Assembly: GCF_009649735.1 (NCBI RefSeq)
Contig: NZ_WJNH01000007.1
Coordinates: 124,001-188,000 of the forward strand
DNA from: Salinibacillus xinjiangensis
GTDB taxonomy: Bacteria; Bacillota; Bacilli; Bacillales; Alkalibacillaceae
Direction: 5' to 3'
DNA length: 64,000 nt
Both the position numbers and the translations under genes were made by a program. Below, piece by piece: positions 9,055-17,962 of this stretch. The notes under the pieces were generated by a model that did not search any database, was not told the DNA's origin, and saw nothing but the letters and a program-made list of their open reading frames with translations. Position 1 is the first letter of the stretch, and each line of letters opens with the position of its first letter.

Positions 9055-10221
9055 ATGCAAGCAGAAGCACCGTTACATAAATCGAAGCGTTTACCATGGG
9101 TTGATGCCGCAAGAGGATTTGCACTTTTTGGCATTTTAATGGTCAATGTTCCTGCGTTTAATGCGCCCTATTTTTTATATGGAGGGGAGCAGTTATTTTG
9201 GGACCAGCCTTTGGACCATACCATACAAGACATCATCGATATTTTCTTTCAGGCTAGCTTTTATACACTGTTTTCTCTCTTGTTTGGATTTGGAATGCAA
9301 ATGATGAAAGAGCGAGCCGGTCAAGGAATTTTAATACGTCGACTCTTGATTTTGCTCGGCTTTGGGTTAATACATGCCTTTTTCATCTGGCATGGGGATA
9401 TCTTGATTAGTTATGCTGTTGTGGGTGTATTATTATTTTTCTTTTTTTCTACTAAGCCCAAAACATTGCTCAAGTGGTTTTTTATCCTATCTATTGTTCC
9501 GACTTTGTTATATACATGGCTTTTGTATATGTCGCGTGACTATTTAGGGTGGGTGAACCGACCAGCCATATCAGATGCACTGGCGAATTATAGCAGCGAA
9601 TCCTGGATACTTATTCTGAAGCAAAACTACCAGGATTGGATGTACGTCAATGAAGGAATCGGGTTTATCTTTTTAATCATCTCGTTATTACCGATGTTTT
9701 TAATCGGAATGTTCTTCATGAAAAAACGATGGCTACATGAAGTGGAAGACCATCAACCAATCTTAAAGAAGATTTTAGGAATCTCCTTGTTCGTTTTCAT
9801 CCTTTTTAAAGCAGGACCCTATATGTGGGGGCGACCTGACTGGTTTAATTTCGCCCAGGATCAAATAGGTGGAGCTGCATCAAGTATTTTTTATGTTGTG
9901 GGTATTACACTTTTATTCCAGCACTCATGGTGGAGAAAAAGCCTAAACCTTTTGACTTATGTTGGGAGGATGTCTATAACTAATTACATTAGTCAGTCTA
10001 TTATTTGCTTTATCTTATTCTACGGACCGGGTTTCAATTTATATGGAAAGGTGAGCCCTGCATGGAGTGTCGTGATTGTCATTGGAATTTTTATCTGTCA
10101 AATCTTTGCGAGTAAATGGTGGCTAACCCATTTTCAATACGGTCCATTAGAATGGGTGTGGCGGTCGTTAACGTATAATCAAAGGCAGCCGTTAAAAAAG
10201 CTAAAGAAACACACATGTTGA
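9055..10221 (+). CDS. DUF418 family membrane protein
   Basis: A 388-aa polytopic inner-membrane protein of the DUF418 (YeiB/YxaH-like) family. The N-terminus L-P-W-V-D-A-A-R-G-F-A-L-F-G-I-L and the L-F-S-L-L-F-G-F-G block are hallmarks of the family. The C-terminal DUF418 domain begins around ISNYISQS-like sequence (MSITNYISQSI) and ends W-R-S-L-T-Y. About nine hydrophobic segments can be counted. The ATG at 9055 has AAAGGAG 9 nt upstream; the frame is open to a GTG at 9004 inside the gerP promoter region, which is unlikely to be used. Biochemical role unknown; possibly envelope or small-molecule transport. Transcribed divergently from gerP. Confidence 0.85.
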   Translation: MQAEAPLHKSKRLPWVDAARGFALFGILMVNVPAFNAPYFLYGGEQLFWDQPLDHTIQDIIDIFFQASFYTLFSLLFGFGMQMMKERAGQGILIRRLLILLGFGLIHAFFIWHGDILISYAVVGVLLFFFFSTKPKTLLKWFFILSIVPTLLYTWLLYMSRDYLGWVNRPAISDALANYSSESWILILKQNYQDWMYVNEGIGFIFLIISLLPMFLIGMFFMKKRWLHEVEDHQPILKKILGISLFVFILFKAGPYMWGRPDWFNFAQDQIGGAASSIFYVVGITLLFQHSWWRKSLNLLTYVGRMSITNYISQSIICFILFYGPGFNLYGKVSPAWSVVIVIGIFICQIFASKWWLTHFQYGPLEWVWRSLTYNQRQPLKKLKKHTC

Positions 10222-10277
10222 TGGAAAACTATGGTAAGATAACTATTGGGTTTATGTCGATGAAAGGGTGAATACGG

Positions 10278-11210
10278 ATGGAAGTCATGTTAACAGTCGA
10301 AGGGCTAGAAAAATCCTTTAAGGACAAAAAGGCATTAAAGAATATTTCCTTCGATGTTCGTAAAGGTGAAATTATGGCTATTTTAGGGCCAAATGGTGCG
10401 GGGAAGTCAACTACAATTCGGAATATTATGGGAATAATGTATCCGGATGAGGGCTCAATCACGTTCCACAACCATAAGGGAAAAGGAATTCCACGTAATA
10501 AAATTGGCTACCTACCTGAGGAACGAGGTTTATATAAAAATGTAAAGGTAATGGACATTCTATTATATTTGGCTGACCTTAAGGATTATCCATTACATCG
10601 GGCAAAGGAACGAGTCTTAGAATATTTAAAGAAGTTTGATTTAGAAGGAAAGGAAAATGTCTCGGTTGAAGAGCTATCAAAAGGAATGGGGCAAAAGGTT
10701 CAATTTATTGGAGCTATAATCCATGAACCTGAACTTCTGATATTAGATGAGCCTTTTTCAGGTTTAGACCCGGTAAGTCAGGAGATTTTTAAGCAGGAAA
10801 TTAGAGATTTAGCCAATAATGGCACGGCAATCCTTCTTTCCTCTCATCAGATGAATCTAGTAGAGGAAATGTGTGACCGTTTATTTATGATTCAGCATGG
10901 TCAAAAGGTGATTTACGGTACGTTAAATGATGTAAAAGCAGAATACGCTAATTTTAAGTGTACCATCCATGGAGATAATCAAATCCGAGATATGGAGGGC
11001 ATACCTCGCGTACAACGAGTGGAGCAGGAATCTGAGCATTCCATTCTTTATCTGGATAAGGATGTAGAGCCGATTAACTGGCTGAAAAGTCTTCCTAATC
11101 ATTTAGATGTACAGGAATTGAAAATCAATCGCACCTCTCTTCATGAAATTTTTATTGATATTGCGACAAATAAAAATTTAGTTCAGGAAGAGGGTGAGAG
11201 TCATGCGTAA
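10278..11210 (+). CDS. ABC transporter ATP-binding protein (NatA/YhaQ-like)
   Basis: A 310-aa ABC ATPase. Walker A GPNGAGKST is at residues 37-45, the Q-loop region is replaced by GYLPEERGLY (typical of the NatA group), the signature is E-L-S-K-G-M-G-Q-K, Walker B is L-L-I-L-D-E-P-F-S-G-L-D, and the H-loop is S-S-H-Q-M. A C-terminal extension of about 80 aa follows the ATPase core, as in DUF4162-containing exporters. It is translationally coupled to the permease downstream. Homologues include sodium extrusion (NatAB) and YhaQP of B. subtilis; the substrate here is not determined by sequence. Confidence 0.9.
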   Translation: MEVMLTVEGLEKSFKDKKALKNISFDVRKGEIMAILGPNGAGKSTTIRNIMGIMYPDEGSITFHNHKGKGIPRNKIGYLPEERGLYKNVKVMDILLYLADLKDYPLHRAKERVLEYLKKFDLEGKENVSVEELSKGMGQKVQFIGAIIHEPELLILDEPFSGLDPVSQEIFKQEIRDLANNGTAILLSSHQMNLVEEMCDRLFMIQHGQKVIYGTLNDVKAEYANFKCTIHGDNQIRDMEGIPRVQRVEQESEHSILYLDKDVEPINWLKSLPNHLDVQELKINRTSLHEIFIDIATNKNLVQEEGESHA

Positions 11211-12450
11211 CTCTTTGAAAGTAGCAAAGTGGGAACTAAAACGTAATCTTAAAAATAAAACCTTTGTGATTGGTTTGTTTTTAACGCCAGTCATCATTAT
11301 TGGCTTTATGATTTTTGGCACCCTCTTTGGGGATTCTGATGAATCTCATGAGGAAGAGTTGACCCATGTTTTTGTGAACGACCAATTAGGGGTCTTTCCT
11401 CAACTTCAAGAGACAATCAAGCAGGTCGGATTCAACTGGGAACTCCAGGAGACTAATCTTGAACAATCTGAGGTTGAAAAAAAACTAGAAGATCGAGAGC
11501 ATACGGCCTATATATTTGTACAGGAGCAAGTACTTGAACAAGGGAATATCCCGGTTTATACAAGTGATGAAATTAACCCATTTTTTATGAATCAGGTCCA
11601 AGTCTTGGAATCCCCACTTCAAGCTATGCAGATGGCGCAGCTCGGATTTTCAGAGGAAGAAATGGCTATCGTTTCACAACGATTTAACTTTGAGGATGTG
11701 AGGGCAGAATCCACCCCATCAACTGAAGAGTCTGAAGCGGCGGACGAAGCTTCAAGTGAAGATTTATTAGAGCGTATTGTTCCAGGAGCGTTCGCGGGTT
11801 TTATTATGCTTTCTATTGTATTTACGGGGATGGCAATCTTCCAAAGTGCTTCCCAGGAAAAGAAGGATAAAATTGCTGAAATTATTTTATCTTCTTTAAC
11901 ACCAGGTGAATTGATGCAGGGTAAAATTTTTGGCTATTTTATATTAGGATTGATTCAGTCCGTTGTTTCCATAGCCATTGTATTACCGGTATTACTCTGG
12001 CGAATCGATGTACCTGTCTTAGAATATCTATTAGTGCCTGATGTAATATTACTAGTCATGATCGCAATTCTAGGTTATCTATTGTTTGCTGCGGTGTTTG
12101 TTGGTGTTGGTGCAACCATGGCTGATATGACTACTGCAGGAAATTTTCAGGGAATGGTCATGATGCTACCATTTTTACCATTCATCTTTATCAGTCCAGT
12201 TCTAAGTGATCCTAATGGATTAATGGCTCAAATTGGAACCTATATCCCATTCACATCACCTGGAGTCTTGCTTCTACGACTTTCGATGCTGGAGGAATGG
12301 CCTTGGGTGGAAATTTTCATTTCGCTAGCCATCCTAGTGGTTAGCATTTGGGTCTTTATGAAAATGGCCGGAAAAATCTTCAAAGTGGGGATTTTAATGT
12401 ATGGGAAAAATGCAACACCTAAAGAGATTTGGAGATGGCTACGTGCCTAA
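11203..12450 (+). CDS. ABC-2 type permease (NatB/YhaP-like)
   Basis: A 415-aa ABC-2 exporter permease, partner of the preceding ATPase. One N-terminal membrane segment (residues about 20-40) is followed by an extracytoplasmic domain of about 150 aa rich in Glu and Gln, with an acidic low-complexity stretch (EESEAADEASSEDLLE). Five further membrane segments include the motif S-A-S-Q-E-K-K-D-K-I-A-E-I-I-L-S-S, characteristic of NatB-type permeases. The ATG at 11203 overlaps the ATPase stop by 8 bp; a GTG at 11194 lies inside the ribosome site GAGGGTGAG. Substrate (Na+ or a drug/peptide) unknown. Confidence 0.88.
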   Translation: MRNSLKVAKWELKRNLKNKTFVIGLFLTPVIIIGFMIFGTLFGDSDESHEEELTHVFVNDQLGVFPQLQETIKQVGFNWELQETNLEQSEVEKKLEDREHTAYIFVQEQVLEQGNIPVYTSDEINPFFMNQVQVLESPLQAMQMAQLGFSEEEMAIVSQRFNFEDVRAESTPSTEESEAADEASSEDLLERIVPGAFAGFIMLSIVFTGMAIFQSASQEKKDKIAEIILSSLTPGELMQGKIFGYFILGLIQSVVSIAIVLPVLLWRIDVPVLEYLLVPDVILLVMIAILGYLLFAAVFVGVGATMADMTTAGNFQGMVMMLPFLPFIFISPVLSDPNGLMAQIGTYIPFTSPGVLLLRLSMLEEWPWVEIFISLAILVVSIWVFMKMAGKIFKVGILMYGKNATPKEIWRWLRA

Positions 12451-12566
12451 TCCTTAAACATGCATTTGGGGTCACCTAAGTAGTTCACTTAACGCGGCGA
12501 AAAGTATCAAATCTCATAATAATACCAGACAGTTTAGCAGTGTTTTTAACAATTGATTTAACACAC

Positions 12567-12608
12567 AAAATGCTTGGATAAGTATTATGATTTATCCAAG
12601 CATTTTTA
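12567..12608 (+). terminator. Terminator after the ABC exporter operon
   Basis: AAAATGCTTGGATAA pairs with TTATCCAAGCATTTTT across a short loop with a trailing T run. It ends the NatAB-like operon just before the tandem array. Confidence 0.85.
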
Positions 12609-12633
12609 TATCTAATATTAGATTATTAAACTA

Positions 12634-13102
12634 TGGAGGACATTTCAGCTGCGTTTCTGAGATAATATGTCCTTCATAGGCATGATGGAGAACATTTCCC
12701 CTGTGTTTCTGAGATAATATGTCCTTCATAGGCATGATGAAGGCCATTTTCCCCAGCGTTTCTGAGATAATATGTCCTTCATAAGTATGATGAAGGCCAT
12801 TTCCCCAGCGTCTCTGAGTTATTTTGTCCTTCATGGTCATGATGAAGGCCATTTCCCCAGCGTTACTGAGTTAATTTGTCCTTCATAGGCATGATGGAGG
12901 CCATTTCAGCTGCGTTACTGAGTTAATTTGTCCTTCATAGTCATGATGAAGGCCATTTCCCCAGCGTTACTGAGTTAATTTGTCCTTCATAGGCATGATG
13001 GAGGCCATTTCAGCTGCGTTACTGAGTTAATTTGTCCTTCATAGTCATGATGAAGGCCATTTCCCCAGCGCTTCTGAGTTAAAATGTCCTTCATAGGCGT
13101 CC
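12634..13102. repeat. Tandem array of nine 52-bp units
   Basis: Units start at 12634, 12686, 12738 (53 bp), 12791, 12843, 12895, 12947, 12999 and 13051. Units 5 and 7 are identical and units 6 and 8 are identical, so a 104-bp dimer has been duplicated. Each junction contains CCTTCAT-n7-ATGAAGG (or ATGGAGG), a small hairpin. The unit carries in-frame stops in several frames and the one reverse-strand ORF over it (12631-12852) is a translated repeat. The array lies between two convergent terminators. Confidence 0.92.
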
Positions 13103-13122
13103 ATCACAGGCTTTTCAACGAA

Positions 13123-13161
13123 AAATAGCACACCATCACTATGCGTTTTGGTATGCTATTT
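13123..13161 (-). terminator. Terminator downstream of rocD
   Basis: On the minus strand AAATAGCATACCA pairs with TGGTGTGCTATTT (one G-T wobble) and ends in five T. It ends rocD transcription about 70-100 bp beyond the stop. Confidence 0.75.
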
Positions 13162-13227
13162 CCACTTGTTAATTCAATTTTTCTCCATCAAAAAGTAAAC
13201 TACTTAGGGGGGCACCCAATCCCTTTT

Positions 13228-14418
13228 CTAAAGCACTTCTTTAATTTTCTCAACCGCCCACTCTAAATCCTTCCGATCAATGATTAGTGGTGGGGCAAAA
13301 CGAATGACATTTTCATGGGTTTCCTTACAAAGGAGCCCTTTTTCCGTTAGCTGCTCACAGTACTTCCGAGCAGGTTCATTTAGTTCTACTCCAATAAATA
13401 ACCCTTTCCCACGGATTTCCTTAATAACTGGGTTGTCGATTTTTTCGAGCTCACTCTTTAAATATTCACCAAGCTCTCGGGAACGCTCGGCTAACTCTTC
13501 TTCCTCTAAAACATCCAAGGAAGCAACCGAAACAGCACAAGCCAATGGATTACCACCAAAGGTTGAGCCGTGGGAGCCAGGGGTAAATACGCCAAGAATA
13601 TCTTTATTGGCAACCACACAGGAAATCGGGAATACACCACCGCCAAGTGCTTTTCCTAAGATAAGCACATCAGGCTCAACCTGTTCCCAATCACAGGCAA
13701 AGGTTTTTCCAGTACGACCGAGACCTGCTTGAATTTCATCAGCTACAAATAAAACGTTATTTTCCTTACAAACATCATAGGCCTCTTTTAAGAATCCTTC
13801 AGGTGGTACAACAATTCCAGCTTCCCCTTGAATCGGTTCTAACAAGAAACCGGCTGTGTTTTCTGTAATGGCGTTTTTTAGTGCCTCCACATCACCATAT
13901 GGAATGACCTTGATTCCTGGAAGCATAGGACCAAATCCACGCTTATATTCATCCTCTGAGGATAAAGAAACTGCTGTCATCGTTCTTCCATGGAAGTTTC
14001 CAACACACGCAATAATTTCAGCTTGGTTTTCTTGGATTCCTTTAACGTCATATCCCCAGCGACGTACGGCTTTAATGGCGGTTTCCACAGCTTCTGCTCC
14101 TGTATTCATTGGAAGTGCCATTTCCTTGTTTGTGAGCTTACAGATCTTTTCGTACCATTCACCAAGCTGGTCACTGTGAAAAGCACGAGATGTTAGTGTC
14201 ACACGGTCTGCTTGATCCTTTAAGGCTTGAATAATCTTCGGGTGACGATGTCCTTGGTTTACAGCGGAATAAGCACTTAGCATGTCTAGATAGCGATTTC
14301 CTTCTGGGTCCTCTACCCAAATGCCTTCTGCTTTAGAAATTACAATTGGAAGTGGTACGTAGTTTGGTGCTCCATATTTTTCAGTTTGCTGAATAATATC
14401 TGGGCTGGTTATTGTCAC
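13228..14418 (-). CDS. rocD: Ornithine aminotransferase
   Basis: A 396-aa class-III PLP-dependent aminotransferase converting L-ornithine and 2-oxoglutarate to glutamate-5-semialdehyde and glutamate (arginine/ornithine catabolism, cytosol). Diagnostic segments: [12 protein letters not shown] near the N-terminus, [16 protein letters not shown], the cofactor-aspartate region [14 protein letters not shown] and the Schiff-base lysine in [11 protein letters not shown] prefer the GTG at 14418, preceded by GGAGGGG; the ATG at 14433 is formed by the ribosome site itself. No other roc genes are nearby. Confidence 0.93.
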   Translation of the reverse strand: MTITSPDIIQQTEKYGAPNYVPLPIVISKAEGIWVEDPEGNRYLDMLSAYSAVNQGHRHPKIIQALKDQADRVTLTSRAFHSDQLGEWYEKICKLTNKEMALPMNTGAEAVETAIKAVRRWGYDVKGIQENQAEIIACVGNFHGRTMTAVSLSSEDEYKRGFGPMLPGIKVIPYGDVEALKNAITENTAGFLLEPIQGEAGIVVPPEGFLKEAYDVCKENNVLFVADEIQAGLGRTGKTFACDWEQVEPDVLILGKALGGGVFPISCVVANKDILGVFTPGSHGSTFGGNPLACAVSVASLDVLEEEELAERSRELGEYLKSELEKIDNPVIKEIRGKGLFIGVELNEPARKYCEQLTEKGLLCKETHENVIRFAPPLIIDRKDLEWAVEKIKEVL

Positions 14419-14491
14419 AAAAATCCCCTCCATTTAAAAATTTCACATTCTTAGATGCCTAGATTTTCCTATGTAATGATATATTTAATAT

Positions 14492-14500
14492 ATTATAACA
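14492..14500 (-). promoter_or_regulatory. Candidate extended -10 promoter element of rocD
   Basis: TGTTATAAT on the minus strand, an extended -10 (TG-n-TATAAT), about 75 bp upstream of the rocD start. No good -35 hexamer is seen; an AGGTGAAACCT palindrome lies just upstream of the element. Confidence 0.4.
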
Positions 14501-14602
14501 GGTTTCACCTATGAATAATATTGGTGATGTATAATTCATTAGCAGATAAGAGGAAAAGATGATATGATGGTCAAGGACAAGAATTTGTAAGGAGGAATGA
14601 GA

Positions 14603-14974
14603 GTGGTAACGACGCACTTACATATCACATCCTGGGTATTAGCTTTAATTCTGTTTTTGGTTGTTCTAGCTTTTTCGAATCAAGCAGGTAAAGAAAAGAC
14701 AGCTAAAATCCTACACATGGTTTTACGTTTGGATTATTTATTAATCTTGTATTCTGGTGGAGATTTGTTTGCCGCATATTCTAGTATGAGTGGAGAATTG
14801 ATTATTAAGGCTATTGCAGGTTTATGGGTTATTGTTGCGATGGAAATGATCAGTGTAAAGACCCAAAAAGGTGCTCCTACCAAGGCATGGTGGATTCAGT
14901 TTGTCATAGCTTTATTAATTGCGATTATGCTAGGATTTGGTCGCTTGGGCCTAGGTATGGCATGGTTTTTATAG
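14603..14974 (+). CDS. yisL: YisL family (UPF0344) membrane protein
   Basis: A 123-aa membrane protein with four hydrophobic helices. The start M-V-T-T-H-L-H-I-T-S-W and the motif L-R-L-D-Y-L-L-I-L-Y-S-G-G are typical of YisL/DUF1516. GTG at 14603 is preferred: the ATG at 14597 is only 1 nt from AGGAGG, whereas the GTG is spaced 7 nt from it. Function is unknown across the family. It lies downstream of gerP in B. subtilis as well. Confidence 0.85.
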   Translation: MVTTHLHITSWVLALILFLVVLAFSNQAGKEKTAKILHMVLRLDYLLILYSGGDLFAAYSSMSGELIIKAIAGLWVIVAMEMISVKTQKGAPTKAWWIQFVIALLIAIMLGFGRLGLGMAWFL

Positions 14975-14984
14975 GATAGAGGAA

Positions 14985-15013
14985 TTGCGGTAGTGATAGC
15001 ACTGCCGTTTTTT
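14985..15013 (+). terminator. Terminator after yisL
   Basis: CGGTAGTG pairs with CACTGCCG (one G-T) across ATAG, followed by six T. Confidence 0.8.
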
Positions 15014-15045
15014 CATGACTAATTTTTGCTAGGAAATGAACACTA

Positions 15046-15090
15046 AATAAAAAAGGGAGAAATCATTTGTATCATGATTTCACCCTTTAT
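15046..15090 (-). terminator. Terminator after the YppF-like gene
   Basis: On the minus strand AAAGGG-T-GAAATCAT pairs with ATGATTTC-T-CCCTTT, then a T run. It lies next to the stop codon at 15094. Confidence 0.8.
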
Positions 15091-15093
15091 CAA

Positions 15094-15279
15094 TTAATGA
15101 AGTTGGTAAGCTGAAGTTGCACCCTCATTATGTAATTTGGAAAACAACTTACGGTAATCTTCGGCCTCCAATTCTCCTCTATTATACTTGTACTGGCAGA
15201 AATCTAGTAGAGCGTTTGGTGATTCTGGCCACTGCTCTTTTTCTTGTTGATAGGCTGTGATTAAATCTCTAAGACGCAA
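15094..15279 (-). CDS. YppF-like small protein
   Basis: A 61-aa soluble protein beginning with TTG, with GGGGG 7 nt upstream. Residues M-R-L-R-D-L-I, then P-E-S-P-N-A-L-L-D-F-C-Q-Y and D-Y-R-K-L-F-S-K-L-H-N-E-G-A, match the YppF-like family of uncharacterised Bacillus proteins as I remember it. No membrane segment or metal motif. It is flanked by its own terminator, so it is probably monocistronic. Confidence 0.75.
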   Translation of the reverse strand: MRLRDLITAYQQEKEQWPESPNALLDFCQYKYNRGELEAEDYRKLFSKLHNEGATSAYQLH

Positions 15280-15404
15280 TGTAATTCCCCCTTTATCTGA
15301 TTTGATGATATCATATATATTCGTGTGATAAGAGGTTCATCACTAAATTTCCCAGTGGTAATTTATTCAATGATTAGAAAACTTGACTAAACTAGATATT
15401 ATAA

Positions 15405-15438
15405 GAGAAAAATGCATAGTTTTAACTATGCATTTTAA
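15405..15438 (-). terminator. Terminator after the DegV gene
   Basis: On the minus strand AAAATGCATAG pairs with CTATGCATTTT over a short A-rich loop, followed by TTCTCTT. It is placed after the stop at 15474. Confidence 0.75.
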
Positions 15439-15473
15439 GGATAAATCGTTATAGTAATGAAAATTAGGGTAAA

Positions 15474-16334
15474 TTATACATGTGTGTTGTTTAAGAAAAA
15501 GAGCGAAATAGTGCATGGACCAGCGTGTGCTCCAATGGCTGCTCCAATATTACTAACGATGATCTCTTTTGGTTCATATTTATCATTAATCATTGCAGCA
15601 AGCTTTTCGGCTGTTTGTAAATCATCAGCATGACTTATGGCCACAGTTTGATTATTGATGTCGTGGGCTCTCAATTCCATCAATTCAAACATACGCTTTA
15701 AGACCTTTTTCGTACCACGAATTTTTTCCAGTGGAATCAACTTGCCATCCTCTACATGAAGGAGAGGCTTAATTTGTAAAAGTCCACCGAAAAAGGCGGC
15801 AGCTTTGCTTACACGGCCACCACGCTGTAAGTATTCTAAATCGTCAACGGTAAATATATGCTCCATATGTTTGGCGTGGTATTCAGCTGTCTCTACAATT
15901 TTCTCTACTTCTGCACCTTCCTTAGCAAGCTGAGCAGCTCGCATGGCAACAAGTCCTTGTCCGAGCGAAGCACACTTTGTGTCTACAACATAAAGCTTGG
16001 CATCAGGATGATCGTCTAGAATTTGCTGTCTTGCAATCGTTGCACTTTGAAAAGTTCCAGACAGTTCAGAGGAGAAACCGATATACACACAGGGTTGGTC
16101 TTGTTCAACGTATGAAGTAAAGATGTCCAGGAATGCCTCAGGTGATACCTGAGATGTTTTAGGGGCGGCCCCTTCCTTCATGGCATCATATACTGTTTTG
16201 GGTTCAATGGTTTTTCCATCGTAATAGTCCTGATTATTTAGATGGACGAGCAGTGGTGCCATATCAATGTCATAATCTTTATATATTGATTTTGGTAAAT
16301 CACAAGCCGAATCAGTCACAATTTTGACGTGCAT
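15474..16334 (-). CDS. yitS: DegV family fatty-acid-binding protein (YitS-like)
   Basis: A 286-aa DegV/EDD-fold protein; family members bind a fatty acid and can serve as FakB partners of fatty acid kinase. N-terminal V-T-D-S-A-C-D-L-P, the T-S-Q-V-S-P-E-A-F motif, F-S-S-E-L-S-G-T-F-Q-S-A and Y-L-Q-R-G-G-R-V-S-K are all present. AGGTGAGAAT precedes the ATG. The neighbour yitT is transcribed divergently; in B. subtilis yitS also adjoins yitT. Fatty-acid specificity is not predictable. Confidence 0.9.
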   Translation of the reverse strand: MHVKIVTDSACDLPKSIYKDYDIDMAPLLVHLNNQDYYDGKTIEPKTVYDAMKEGAAPKTSQVSPEAFLDIFTSYVEQDQPCVYIGFSSELSGTFQSATIARQQILDDHPDAKLYVVDTKCASLGQGLVAMRAAQLAKEGAEVEKIVETAEYHAKHMEHIFTVDDLEYLQRGGRVSKAAAFFGGLLQIKPLLHVEDGKLIPLEKIRGTKKVLKRMFELMELRAHDINNQTVAISHADDLQTAEKLAAMINDKYEPKEIIVSNIGAAIGAHAGPCTISLFFLNNTHV

Positions 16335-16448
16335 ATTCTCACCTACTATAATTTATGCTATCATTATTTACTTTAGTGTATATTGGAAAAGGTTTTTCGT
16401 CAATTATTCAACGTTAATAAGTGAGAATGGAATAACGAGGTGTTCTTT

Positions 16449-17306
16449 ATGTTTTTATTAGAAGCGAAGCGATTCGCCGTTGTTATTTTCGGTGCACTGC
16501 TTAATGCACTTTCATTAAACCTATTTTTAATTGAAGCCAACGTATATGCCAGTGGCTTTACCGGGATTGCTCAGCTATTGTCCAGTATATTTAAGGATTT
16601 CATTGGCTTTGATATCTCTACTGGTATTCTCTTATTTATTCTAAATATACCAGTTACCATTTTAGGCTGGTATAAGGTAGGGAAGGGCTTTACCATTTAC
16701 AGTGCCATTTCCGTTGCCTTCACGACGTTTTTCTTAGAAGTCATTCCTCTGCAAAATTTAGCAGACGATATATTGTTAAATGCTGTTTTTGGTGGTGTCA
16801 TTGCCGCAGTTGGGATTGGTTTAACCCTAAAGTGGGGAGCGTCCACAGGCGGTATGGATATTGTTGCAATGGTGTTATCTAAAAAGAAGGATCGCCCTAT
16901 TGGCATGTACTTTTTAATTATGAATGGATTTATTATTGTTATGGCAGGCTTTTTATATGACCCTGAAAAGGCCTTGTATACTCTTGTGGCGCTATATGCC
17001 TCTACGAGAGTAATCGATGCGCTACATACACGTCACCAAAAGTTAACAGCCATGATTATTACGACGAAGGCAGACGACCTAGAACAGGCTATCCATGCCA
17101 ATATGGTTCGTGGAATCACCACTTTACCGGCAAAGGGTGCTTTTACGAAAGAGGATAAAAACATGTTAATTATGGTAATAACAAGATATGAACTATATGA
17201 TTTAGAGCAGATTATAAAGGAAGTGGATCCGCACGCCTTTACAAATATTATTCAAACTACAGGAATTTTTGGCTTCTTCCGAAAAGAGGATGAAAAAGTA
17301 GTATAA
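16449..17306 (+). CDS. yitT: YitT family membrane protein (DUF161 + DUF2179)
   Basis: A 285-aa protein with five or six membrane segments in the first ~200 residues (YitT/DUF161; F-L-I-E-A-N-V-Y-A-S-G-F-T-G-I-A) and a cytosolic C-terminal DUF2179 domain (about residues 205-280; R-G-I-T-T-L-P-A-K-G-A-F-T). DUF2179 folds like a PII/ACT-type sensor in structural genomics entries, so a regulated transporter is plausible. ATG 16449 has GAGGTG 6 nt upstream; the GTG at 16440 is within that ribosome site. Next to the DegV gene as in B. subtilis yitS-yitT. Confidence 0.88.
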   Translation: MFLLEAKRFAVVIFGALLNALSLNLFLIEANVYASGFTGIAQLLSSIFKDFIGFDISTGILLFILNIPVTILGWYKVGKGFTIYSAISVAFTTFFLEVIPLQNLADDILLNAVFGGVIAAVGIGLTLKWGASTGGMDIVAMVLSKKKDRPIGMYFLIMNGFIIVMAGFLYDPEKALYTLVALYASTRVIDALHTRHQKLTAMIITTKADDLEQAIHANMVRGITTLPAKGAFTKEDKNMLIMVITRYELYDLEQIIKEVDPHAFTNIIQTTGIFGFFRKEDEKVV

Positions 17307-17377
17307 GGGATGTCTAATAAGTGAAACATCTTTACCAGTTAATCGACTATTGTAGTAAGTAGATAAAAAAGGTAGGG

Positions 17378-17956
17378 ATGAAGGTGAAAAATGTTTTTCT
17401 TTTGATGATATTGATATGTTTGTCGATTAGTGGCTGTGGAACAGCTGAAGATTCGAAATCAGCTGACCAAGGTGAAACCACTCATGGACAAAAAGGTACA
17501 GGCGAAACGCTCCCTACTCTTGATGAATTGGAGGAAGGAGAAGTGTCTGACGTGTCAAAGGTGTTAAATCAGCTAGAATATAACGTAACGGTAAATGCAA
17601 CCGCCAGTAAAGCTGTATTCCAAATGGAGCTACGAAACCCAACCGATGAAACGATTGAGCTATCCTTTTCATCAGGGCAACAATACGAAATTGTCGTGAG
17701 AGATGCCGCTACGAAGGAAGAAGTTTACCGTTTTTCGGAGGGGAGATTTTTTACCGAAGCCTTAATCTTTGAAGAAATAGAACCTGACAAAACGTTAACA
17801 TGGGAATTTGAATGGAATTACGAAGGAAGAGAAGGAAAGATAGAGCCTGGAGAATATATGGCCACGGTCACATTACTGCCAATGGAGGTAGATCAAAAAA
17901 GTATTGATGCGAACCCATTTGTAGAAGAAATCCCATTTACAAGACCCGCAGAATGA
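17378..17956 (+). CDS. BsuPI-domain lipoprotein (Ipi-like proteinase inhibitor)
   Basis: A 192-aa predicted lipoprotein: signal peptide with lipobox L-S-I-S-G-C near residues 14-20, an acidic Ser/Thr-rich linker (to residue about 55), then one BsuPI-type beta domain (V-N-A-T-A-S-K-A-V-F-Q-M-E-L-R-N-P-T-D through P-G-E-Y-M-A-T-V-T-L). The gene order yitS-yitT-this gene equals yitS-yitT-ipi in B. subtilis, where Ipi is a cytosolic proteinase inhibitor without a signal peptide. GTG at 17384 is an equally good start. Acts outside the cell by inference; inhibitory activity untested. Confidence 0.85.
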   Translation: MKVKNVFLLMILICLSISGCGTAEDSKSADQGETTHGQKGTGETLPTLDELEEGEVSDVSKVLNQLEYNVTVNATASKAVFQMELRNPTDETIELSFSSGQQYEIVVRDAATKEEVYRFSEGRFFTEALIFEEIEPDKTLTWEFEWNYEGREGKIEPGEYMATVTLLPMEVDQKSIDANPFVEEIPFTRPAE

Positions 17957-17962
17957 TTCATC

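Larger units (their letters stand above)
12475..13208. repeat. 16-bp inverted-repeat pair bounding the 52-bp array
   Basis: CCTAAGTAGTTCACTT (12475-12490) and, inverted, CCTAAGTAGTTTACTT (13208-13193) differ at one position. They lie 24 bp after the permease stop and 19 bp after the rocD stop. Beyond each arm the outward bases are also similar (TTGGGGTCA versus TTGGGTGCCCC). The 734-bp segment contains two facing terminators and a tandem array but no credible ORF. It looks like a non-autonomous inserted element, but no clear target duplication is seen. Confidence 0.55.

Noticed and set aside
12631-12852. 73-aa reverse-strand ORF across the 52-bp array
   Set aside because: It is the translated repeat (recurring G-H-I-I-S-E-T), has no ribosome site and exists only because some unit lengths keep a frame open.
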